Shown in pieces: positions 1-4,678 of a DNA stretch of 5,535 nt. Position numbers and translations under genes: made by a program. The first letter of the stretch is position 1. Every line of letters starts with the position of its first letter. The DNA is taken from the NCBI RefSeq assembly GCF_934372025.1, contig NZ_CAKROJ010000098.1:1-5535 (forward strand), written 5' to 3'. The notes beneath the pieces are model-generated. The model saw only the letters and a program-made list of their open reading frames with translations. It did not search any database and had not been told where the DNA came from. The stretch comes from an uncultured Blautia sp. GTDB lineage: Bacteria; Bacillota; Clostridia; Lachnospirales; Lachnospiraceae.

Positions 1-1
1 G

Positions 2-781
2 GGTGTTGTCGGTGCGGCACTGGCAACCGTGATCGCACGTTATATAGAAGCGCTGATCGTAATCGTGTGGGCCCATACGAACAGAGCGAAAAACCGGTAT
101 CTGGAAGGTGCATATCGTGGATTTGGAATTCCAAAGGCAGAGTTTAAAGCAATCCTTATCAAAGGACTTCCGCTTATGCTCAATGAAGTCTTTTGGGCGG
201 CAGGAATGACAACCGTGACCCAGTGTTATTCCGTTCGTGGGCTGGAAGTCATTGCCGGTCTGAATATAGCGACAACGATCACCAATCTGTTTAATATCAT
301 TTACATTCAGCTTGGTGGCTGTATCAGCATTGTTGTCGGACAGTATCTTGGTGCAGGCAAATTAAAAGAGGCCAAAGATGCCGATAATAAGATGATTGTT
401 TTCAGTGTATTCTGTTGTGCGGTAGTTGCCGGAGTAATGTTGATGTTCGGCGGATTATTCCCACAGATCTATAATACATCTGAAGAGATCAAGGCGCTTG
501 CAACCAGCTTTATTGCAGTATCTGCGATCATTATGCCGTTCTGTTCTTTCAGCCACGCATCTTATTTTACTCTGCGTTCCGGTGGAAAAACGATGGTCAC
601 ATTTTTATTTGATTCCGTATTTACCTGGGTTGTGGTAGTACCGGCAGCTTTTCTTCTGGCACGTTATACAGGACTTGGAATCGTGAGCGTATATTTCCTG
701 GTGCAGGCAACAGAAGTGATCAAAGTAGTGATTGGATATTTCATGGTAAAAAGTGACGTATGGCTGGTGCAGATGGTGTGA
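2..781 (+). CDS. MATE-family efflux transporter, C-terminal half (5' end outside window)
   Basis: This is the last 259 residues of a multidrug and toxic compound extrusion (MATE) antiporter, an inner-membrane protein that exports cationic drugs or metabolites in exchange for Na+ or H+. The reading frame is open from base 2, so the GTG at 29 is an internal valine and not the start; the first visible residues, GVVGAALATVIARYIE, are typical of the middle of MATE proteins. Further on, GQYLGAGKLKEA is the characteristic MATE GQ..GAG....A loop motif, here in the second six-helix repeat. Several hydrophobic stretches follow (for example around FSVFCCAVVAGVMLMFGG and SVFTWVVVVPAAFLLA), consistent with helices 8 to 12. 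MATE proteins are usually about 450 residues, so a little over half is seen. It ends about 70 bases before the glp promoter and is probably a separate transcription unit. The substrate cannot be inferred from the sequence. Confidence 0.9.
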   Translation, partial: GVVGAALATVIARYIEALIVIVWAHTNRAKNRYLEGAYRGFGIPKAEFKAILIKGLPLMLNEVFWAAGMTTVTQCYSVRGLEVIAGLNIATTITNLFNIIYIQLGGCISIVVGQYLGAGKLKEAKDADNKMIVFSVFCCAVVAGVMLMFGGLFPQIYNTSEEIKALATSFIAVSAIIMPFCSFSHASYFTLRSGGKTMVTFLFDSVFTWVVVVPAAFLLARYTGLGIVSVYFLVQATEVIKVVIGYFMVKSDVWLVQMV

Positions 782-785
782 CACG

Positions 786-812
786 GTTGCTGTGAACGGA
801 GTGAACAGTAAC
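786..812 (+). repeat. Hairpin just after the MATE stop codon
   Basis: An 8-bp inverted repeat, GTTGCTGT (786-793) and ACAGTAAC (805-812), pairs with one G-U wobble around an 11-base loop and begins four bases after the stop codon. It lacks the run of T residues expected of a strong intrinsic terminator (ACTTGATTTGTG follows). It may be a weak terminator, an mRNA 3'-end stabiliser or a copy of a dispersed intergenic repeat. The loop and arms contain GTGAAC twice (792-797 would need a T, the clear copies being around 793-797 and 801-806 as TGAAC and GTGAAC), so the element has internal repetition as well as the dyad. Confidence 0.45.
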
Positions 813-852
813 ACTTGATTTGTGTAAATAGTATATTTATTTTAAAAAATAC

Positions 853-881
853 TTGTAATAAATTGTGCAATGTGTTATGAT
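853..881 (+). promoter_or_regulatory. Sigma-A type promoter of the glp operon
   Basis: TTGTAA (853-858) and TATGAT (876-881) are separated by 17 bp and resemble the -35 and -10 consensus boxes. A TG at 873-874 forms an extended -10 (TGTTATGAT). The region just upstream (about 825-850) is almost entirely A/T, with ATTTTAAAAAAT at 839-850, and could serve as an UP element. Transcription would be expected to begin near 888, giving a leader of about 113 nt before glpP. It is the best promoter match I see in the window. The start point is inferred, not observed. Confidence 0.75.
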
Positions 882-890
882 AAGCACATT
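869..890. promoter_or_regulatory. Inverted repeat over the -10 box, candidate operator
   Basis: AATGTG (869-874) and CACATT (885-890) form a perfect 6-bp inverted repeat with a 10-bp centre that contains the whole -10 box TATGAT. A protein bound here would block RNA polymerase. The match to the CcpA cre consensus is weak (the TG...CA ends fit but the central CG is missing), so no regulator is assigned. The dyad may be a chance occurrence. Confidence 0.35.
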
Positions 891-906
891 AAATAAGTAA
901 TTGGAA

Positions 907-928
907 AGTGAAGCTGTGAGAGGAGAGC
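907..928 (+). promoter_or_regulatory. Purine-rich leader motif, candidate GlpP RNA site 1
   Basis: The segment reads AGTGAAGC (907-914) followed by TGTGAGAGGAGAGC up to 928. A related arrangement, AGTGGC then ATGAGATGAGAGAGC, occurs at 3127-3147 before the second terminator. In both, the last bases (GAGAGC) form the 5' arm of the terminator stem, so a protein bound here could stop the terminator from folding. GlpP proteins are known to bind glp leader RNA in Bacillus subtilis; that this segment is the binding site here is inference. Confidence 0.5.
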
Positions 929-979
929 GAATTTATATCAGTCGAAAGGCTGTTATAGAATGCGCTCTTTTTTCTTTTT
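924..979 (+). terminator. Leader attenuator (intrinsic terminator) upstream of glpP
   Basis: AGAGCG (924-929) pairs with CGCTCT (963-968), followed by T6-C-T5 (968-979), a classic Rho-independent terminator. The interior continues as a stem: TTATAT-side bases 933-937 pair with 954-959, and the apex is CAGTC (939-943), a GAAA tetraloop (944-947) and GGCTG (948-952). Purines upstream of 924 can extend the stem by G-U and A-U pairs with the T run. The terminator sits between the promoter and the gene for a G3P-responsive antiterminator, so it is most simply read as the regulated attenuator of the operon, not as an end of the MATE transcript. GlpP would thereby control its own synthesis. Confidence 0.85.
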
Positions 980-987
980 GAAATTGC

Positions 988-993
988 AAGGAG
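988..993 (+). promoter_or_regulatory. Ribosome binding site that fixes the GTG start of glpP
   Basis: AAGGAG lies 7 bases before the GTG at 1001. No in-frame ATG occurs nearby (the ATG at 1017 is out of frame; the first in-frame ATG is at codon 21), so this site decides the GTG start. The following bases repeat an 8-mer from the leader motif (GTGAGAGG at 993-1000 and 916-923). Confidence 0.75.
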
Positions 994-1000
994 TGAGAGG

Positions 1001-1570
1001 GTGAGCAGTTTTTTTTATGAAGCAGTTGAGGATAATCCGATCATTGCAGCAGTAAAAAACATGAACGATCTGGAAGTCTGTTGTTCCCTGGAGGATATCC
1101 GGGTGGTGTTTATCTTATTTGGAGATATCTGTTCTGTCAAAGAAATCGTAGATAAGGTAAAGGCAGCAGGCAAGGTCGCAATGGTCCATGTGGATCTGAT
1201 CAGTGGACTCAGCAGCAAGGACATTGTAGTTGAATTTATCCAGAAGAACACAAAGGCAGATGGAATCATTTCCACAAAGCCAACTCTGATCAAAAAAGGC
1301 AGGGAATTGGGAATGTTTACAATTCTCCGATACTTTCTTCTTGATTCAATGGCATATGAAAATATCAGGCAGCAGCAACATACAGTAAAGCCTGATTTTA
1401 TCGAAGTCCTTCCTGGCGTGATGCCAAAGATCATTAAAAATGTCTGTAAGATGTCAAGAACACCGATCATTGCAGGTGGACTGATCTCAGATAAGGAATC
1501 TGTGATGGATGCTCTTTTAGCAGGAGCAATTGCAGTTTCATCCACAAATCATGAGGTCTGGATGTTATAA
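1001..1570 (+). CDS. glpP: Glycerol-3-phosphate-responsive antiterminator GlpP
   Basis: GlpP is a cytoplasmic RNA-binding regulator with a TIM-barrel-like fold. In Bacillus subtilis the G3P-bound protein acts on glp leader mRNA to allow read-through of a terminator and to stabilise the message. The 189-residue length is normal for the family. Family-typical segments are visible in order: NPIIAAVKNM (12-21), MVHVDLISGL (61-70), DGIISTKPTLIKKG (87-100), KPDFIEVLPGVMPKII (130-145), PIIAGGLI (155-162) and AGAIAVSSTN (174-183). The last strands, with the glycine-rich PIIAGGLI and GAIAVSS turns, are the expected phosphate-binding side of the barrel. Start: GTG at 1001, with AAGGAG 7 bases upstream. 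It heads the operon 39 bases before glpK and lies directly behind a leader terminator with a purine-rich motif, so autoregulation is likely. No truncation or frameshift is seen. Confidence 0.93.
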   Translation: MSSFFYEAVEDNPIIAAVKNMNDLEVCCSLEDIRVVFILFGDICSVKEIVDKVKAAGKVAMVHVDLISGLSSKDIVVEFIQKNTKADGIISTKPTLIKKGRELGMFTILRYFLLDSMAYENIRQQQHTVKPDFIEVLPGVMPKIIKNVCKMSRTPIIAGGLISDKESVMDALLAGAIAVSSTNHEVWML

Positions 1571-1596
1571 AAAACAACGATATTTACATATTTAAT

Positions 1597-1603
1597 GGAG
1601 GAA
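1597..1603 (+). promoter_or_regulatory. Ribosome binding site that fixes the glpK start
   Basis: GGAGGAA ends 6 bases before the ATG at 1610. A longer in-frame opening from the ATG at 1595 would overlap this site and has no Shine-Dalgarno of its own. The protein from 1610 begins MAKYVMALDAGTTS, matching where glycerol kinases usually begin. Confidence 0.85.
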
Positions 1604-1609
1604 GAGAAT

Positions 1610-3106
1610 ATGGCTAAGTATGTAATGGCTCTGGATGCAGGAACAACAAGTAACAGATGTATCCTGTTCAATGAAAAAGGAGAAATGTGCAGCGTAGCTC
1701 AGCGAGAGTTCATACAGTACTTTCCAAAACCAGGCTGGGTTGAGCATGACGCAGATGAAATCTGGGCAAGTATGCTTGGTGTTGCGGTTGAAGCAATGAA
1801 TATGATCGGAGCAGTAGCAGAAGACATTGCAGCGATTGGTATTACCAACCAGCGTGAAACTACCATCGTATGGGACAAAAATACAGGAGAACCAATTTAT
1901 CATGCAATCGTATGGCAGTGCCGCAGAACCTCTGAATACTGTGACAGCCTGAAAGAAAAAGGACTTACCGATAAGTTCAGAGAAAAGACAGGTCTTGTTA
2001 TTGATGCATACTTTTCAGGAACAAAGGTAAAATGGCTTCTTGACAATGTACCGGGTGCAAGAGAACGTGCAGAAAAGGGAGAATTATTATTTGGTACCGT
2101 TGAGACATGGCTGATCTGGAAACTGACAAAGGGTGCCGTTCATGTAACCGATTATTCCAACGCTTCCCGTACGATGCTGTTTAATATCAACACTCTGGAA
2201 TGGGATGATGAGATCCTTACAGAGCTGAATATTCCAAGATCCATGCTGCCTGAACCAAAACCGTCAAGCTGTGTATACGGAAAAGCAGATCCGTCCTTCC
2301 TTGGTGGAGAAATTTCGATCGCAGGCGCAGCAGGTGACCAGCAGGCTGCACTGTTTGGACAGACCTGTTTCAACGCAGGTGAAGCAAAGAATACATATGG
2401 AACAGGATGCTTCCTTCTGATGAATACCGGCGAGAAACCAATCTTCTCAAAGAATGGTCTGGTAACAACTATCGCATGGGGACTTGATGGTAAAGTAAAT
2501 TATGCACTGGAAGGTTCTATCTTTGTAGCAGGTGCAGCGATCCAGTGGCTGAGAGATGAGCTTCGTATTATTGATTCCGCACCGGATTCAGAATATATGG
2601 CAAAGAAAGTAAAAGATACCAACGGCTGTTATGTAGTACCTGCATTTACCGGACTTGGTGCACCACACTGGGATCAGTATGCAAGAGGAACTATCGTGGG
2701 AATCACACGTGGTGTCAACAAATATCACATTATTCGCGCAACCCTGGAATCCATTGCTTATCAGGTAAATGATGTTCTGGAAGCTATGAAGGCAGATTCA
2801 GGAATCGATCTTGCAGCACTTAAGGTTGACGGTGGCGCAAGTGCAAACGATTTCCTGATGCAGACACAGTCCGATATCATCAATGCACCGGTTAACCGTC
2901 CGCAGTGTGTAGAGACAACTGCAATGGGAGCTGCTTATCTTGCAGGTCTTGCAGTAGGTTACTGGACAAGCAAAGAAGATGTTATCAAAAACTGGGCAAT
3001 TGACAGGACATTCGAGCCGCAGATTTCTGATGAGGACAGAGCAAAACAAATCAAAGGCTGGAACAAAGCTGTCAAATATGCCTATGGTTGGGCAAAAGAA
3101 GATTAA
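1610..3106 (+). CDS. glpK: Glycerol kinase
   Basis: This cytoplasmic enzyme (EC 2.7.1.30) of the FGGY family transfers phosphate from ATP to glycerol, giving sn-glycerol-3-phosphate and trapping it in the cell. At 498 residues it has normal full length. Visible motifs in order: DAGTTSNR near residue 9 (ATP phosphate loop); ITNQRE with R82 and E83, and VWQCRRT with W102, the glycerol-binding residues; Y134 in DAYFSGTKVKW; AGDQQAALFGQ with the catalytic base D243; NTYGTGCF; the FGGY-type segment FTGLGAPHWD; and VDGGASANDFLMQ near the C terminus (adenosine binding). The start at 1610 has GGAGGAA 6 bases upstream. Between VYGK and GGE (225-233) the sequence is ADPSFL, without the histidine that HPr of the sugar phosphotransferase system phosphorylates in Enterococcus and Bacillus GlpK, so control by that route is doubtful. 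It follows glpP by 39 bases with no terminator or promoter between, so the two are co-transcribed. Its product G3P is both the effector of GlpP and the substrate of the next enzyme. Confidence 0.97.
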   Translation: MAKYVMALDAGTTSNRCILFNEKGEMCSVAQREFIQYFPKPGWVEHDADEIWASMLGVAVEAMNMIGAVAEDIAAIGITNQRETTIVWDKNTGEPIYHAIVWQCRRTSEYCDSLKEKGLTDKFREKTGLVIDAYFSGTKVKWLLDNVPGARERAEKGELLFGTVETWLIWKLTKGAVHVTDYSNASRTMLFNINTLEWDDEILTELNIPRSMLPEPKPSSCVYGKADPSFLGGEISIAGAAGDQQAALFGQTCFNAGEAKNTYGTGCFLLMNTGEKPIFSKNGLVTTIAWGLDGKVNYALEGSIFVAGAAIQWLRDELRIIDSAPDSEYMAKKVKDTNGCYVVPAFTGLGAPHWDQYARGTIVGITRGVNKYHIIRATLESIAYQVNDVLEAMKADSGIDLAALKVDGGASANDFLMQTQSDIINAPVNRPQCVETTAMGAAYLAGLAVGYWTSKEDVIKNWAIDRTFEPQISDEDRAKQIKGWNKAVKYAYGWAKED

Positions 3107-3126
3107 ATTTATTAACTAAAAAGAGT

Positions 3127-3147
3127 AGTGGCATGAGATGAGAGAGC
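3127..3147 (+). promoter_or_regulatory. Purine-rich motif, candidate GlpP RNA site 2
   Basis: AGTGGC (3127-3132) then ATGAGATGAGAGAGC (3133-3147) mirrors the leader motif at 907-928: AGTG, GC, TGAGA and GAGAGC occur in the same order, with spacing differences of one to two bases. The final AGAGC belongs to the 5' arm of the following terminator. The resemblance between two leaders of the same operon supports a shared regulator, presumably GlpP. Confidence 0.5.
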
Positions 3148-3196
3148 CTGGCAGGATAAGCGCATAGAGTATGCGTTTACTTGGCAGGCTCTTTTT
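3141..3196 (+). terminator. Second attenuator, between glpK and the dehydrogenase gene
   Basis: AGAGCCTG (3143-3150) pairs perfectly with CAGGCTCT (3185-3192), and a T run (3192-3196) follows, giving a strong intrinsic-terminator shape. An independent inner hairpin, CGCATA (3161-3166) GAG TATGCG (3170-3175), extends by four more pairs to 3157 and 3179. The architecture, an outer stem ending in GCTCTTTTT with an inner hairpin and a purine-rich entry, matches the leader terminator before glpP. It lies inside the operon, 118 bases from glpK stop to the next start, so it either ends a share of glpPK transcripts or is opened by GlpP. I see no convincing promoter just before it. Confidence 0.82.
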
Positions 3197-3208
3197 ACAA
3201 ATCAGTTT

Positions 3209-3216
3209 AAGGAGTG
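3209..3216 (+). promoter_or_regulatory. Ribosome binding site that fixes the glpA-like start
   Basis: AAGGAGTG lies 8 bases before the ATG at 3225. The frame also has an ATG at 3171, but that one is inside the terminator hairpin with no Shine-Dalgarno, and would add 18 residues ahead of the FAD-binding strand. Starting at 3225 puts MYDVIIIGAG at the N terminus, as expected for this fold. Confidence 0.85.
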
Positions 3217-3224
3217 ATCTGGGA

Positions 3225-4661
3225 ATGTATGATGTAATAATTATCGGAGCGGGAGTTTCAGGTGCGGCAACAGCAAGAGAACTGTCACGATATAACGTAA
3301 GAACATGTGTGATCGAAAAAGAAGAAGATGTATGCTGTGGCACTTCCAAAGCAAACAGTGCGATTGTTCACGCCGGTTATGATGCTGCAGAAGGGTCACT
3401 GATGGCAAAACTGAATGTTCGTGGAAATCAGATGATGGAGCAGCTTTCCAGAGATCTGGATTTTCCGTTTAAACAAAATGGATCTCTGGTTGTATGTGTG
3501 CATGAAGAGGACAGGCCGCAGCTTCAGGTACTGTACGACAGAGGTGTTGCAAATGGGGTTAAGGGTCTGAGAATTCTTGACCGTGAGGAATTGAAAGAAA
3601 TGGAACCGAACATTTCCGACGAAGCCTGCGCTGCACTTTATGCACCTTCAGCCGGTATCATTTGTCCGTTTAATATGAATATCGCAATGGCTGAGAATGC
3701 ATATGCAAATGGCGTAGAATTTAAATTCGATACGGAAGTTACGGATCTTAAACCAATAGAAGAAGGCTGGGAAGTTCATACAAATAATGGAGTTTTCCAG
3801 ACAAAATACGTAGTGAATGCTGCCGGAGTTTATGCCGACAAATTCCACAATATGGTGAGTGAGAAGAAAATCCACATTACTCCAAGAAGAGGCGATTACT
3901 GTCTGCTGGATAAGAGCGCAGGAGACCATGTAAACAGAACCATCTTTGCACTTCCGGGAAAATATGGAAAAGGGATCCTGGTTACACCGACAGTTCATGG
4001 AAATCTGCTCCTTGGACCGACAGCAATCGATATTGAGGATAAAGAAGGAACTAATACCACAAGAGAAGGTCTGGATCAGGTTCTTTCAAAAGCAGAAATG
4101 AATGTAAAAAACATTCCGCTTCGTCAGGTGATCACTTCATTCTCCGGACTTCGTGCTCATGAAGACGGACATGAATTTATCATCGGAGAAGTAGAGGTTG
4201 CAAAAGGCTTTATCGACTGTGCCGGTATTGAATCACCAGGTCTTACCAGTGCCCCGGCGATTGGCGAAATGGTAGCACAGATTCTGAAAGAAAAAATGAA
4301 TCTTGAAGAAAAAGACGATTTTATTGCAACAAGAAAAGGTATTCTGGATCCGAATACCCTCAGTAAAGAAGAAAGAATTGCCCTGATCAAAGAGAAACCG
4401 GAATATGGAAATATCATCTGCCGTTGTGAAATGGTCACAGAAGGAGAAATCATTGACGCGATCACAAGACCTCTTGGAGCAAAATCTCTGGACGGAGTAA
4501 AGCGCAGAACAAGAGCAGGTATGGGACGCTGTCAGGCAGGCTTCTGTTCACCGAAGACCATGGAGATCCTGGCTCGTGAACGTCATGTGAGCATGTTTGA
4601 CATTACGAAATCCGGTGGAAATTCCAGAATTGTCACAGATCATAACAAGGATTCGTTATAA
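3225..4661 (+). CDS. glpA: GlpA-like FAD-dependent glycerol-3-phosphate dehydrogenase with BFD-type Fe-S domain
   Basis: This is a DAO-superfamily flavoprotein, expected to oxidise sn-glycerol-3-phosphate to dihydroxyacetone phosphate. The 478 residues start with the FAD-binding Rossmann motif GAGVSG (G8, G10, G13) followed by E31 at the end of the second strand. GTSKANSAIVHAGYD (39-53) is the flavin and substrate loop of this family; FSGLRAH (306-312) and GIESPGLTSAP (334-344) complete the DAO fold. Residues from about 397 form a BFD-like [2Fe-2S] domain with C399-x-C401 and C436-x4-C441, as in the C-terminal part of GlpA. No membrane helix or signal peptide is seen, so it is cytoplasmic or membrane-attached through partners. 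The gene lies behind its own attenuator and 17 bases before a pyridine-nucleotide flavin oxidoreductase, its likely electron partner. The motif set also fits L-2-hydroxyglutarate oxidase-like proteins; linkage to glpK and glpP favours G3P. The glpA symbol means family likeness, since no glpB or glpC follows directly. Confidence 0.85.
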   Translation: MYDVIIIGAGVSGAATARELSRYNVRTCVIEKEEDVCCGTSKANSAIVHAGYDAAEGSLMAKLNVRGNQMMEQLSRDLDFPFKQNGSLVVCVHEEDRPQLQVLYDRGVANGVKGLRILDREELKEMEPNISDEACAALYAPSAGIICPFNMNIAMAENAYANGVEFKFDTEVTDLKPIEEGWEVHTNNGVFQTKYVVNAAGVYADKFHNMVSEKKIHITPRRGDYCLLDKSAGDHVNRTIFALPGKYGKGILVTPTVHGNLLLGPTAIDIEDKEGTNTTREGLDQVLSKAEMNVKNIPLRQVITSFSGLRAHEDGHEFIIGEVEVAKGFIDCAGIESPGLTSAPAIGEMVAQILKEKMNLEEKDDFIATRKGILDPNTLSKEERIALIKEKPEYGNIICRCEMVTEGEIIDAITRPLGAKSLDGVKRRTRAGMGRCQAGFCSPKTMEILARERHVSMFDITKSGGNSRIVTDHNKDSL

Positions 4662-4663
4662 AA

Positions 4664-4669
4664 GGGAGG
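4664..4669 (+). promoter_or_regulatory. Ribosome binding site of the FAD/NAD(P) oxidoreductase gene
   Basis: GGGAGG lies 9 bases before the ATG at 4679 in the 17-base gap after the glpA-like stop codon. The tight spacing indicates co-transcription of the two genes. Confidence 0.75.
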
Positions 4670-4678
4670 CATTGCATC

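Noticed and set aside
29..31. GTG at 29 as start of the MATE gene
   Set aside because: The frame is open to the left edge and the upstream codons encode family-typical residues (GVVGAALAT), so the gene begins outside the window.
873..886. CcpA cre site over the promoter
   Set aside because: TGTTATGATAAGCA keeps only the TG and CA ends and lacks the central CG and the flanking A/T symmetry; recorded as an unassigned dyad instead.
888..1000. Metabolite riboswitch such as a glycine, T-box or SAM leader
   Set aside because: The leader is short, with one long hairpin and a purine tract; none of the conserved cores of those riboswitches is visible, and a protein antiterminator is encoded next to it.
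1015..1545. Long open frame on the minus strand (176 codons) opposite glpP
   Set aside because: It is fully antisense to a clearly recognisable GlpP; its protein has no recognisable motif, and it has no convincing ribosome binding site.
1595..1609. Longer glpK start at 1595
   Set aside because: The extra five codons are the ribosome binding site of the ATG at 1610 itself.
3088..3115. Possible promoter at the end of glpK (TTGGGC, 16 bp, TATTAA)
   Set aside because: Only three and four of six positions match consensus and there is no extended -10; too weak to call, although it would make sense just before the second attenuator.
3171..3224. Longer start for the glpA-like protein at the ATG at 3171
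   Set aside because: This ATG is within the terminator hairpin, lacks a Shine-Dalgarno, and adds 18 residues before the FAD-binding strand; 3225 has AAGGAGTG at the right distance.
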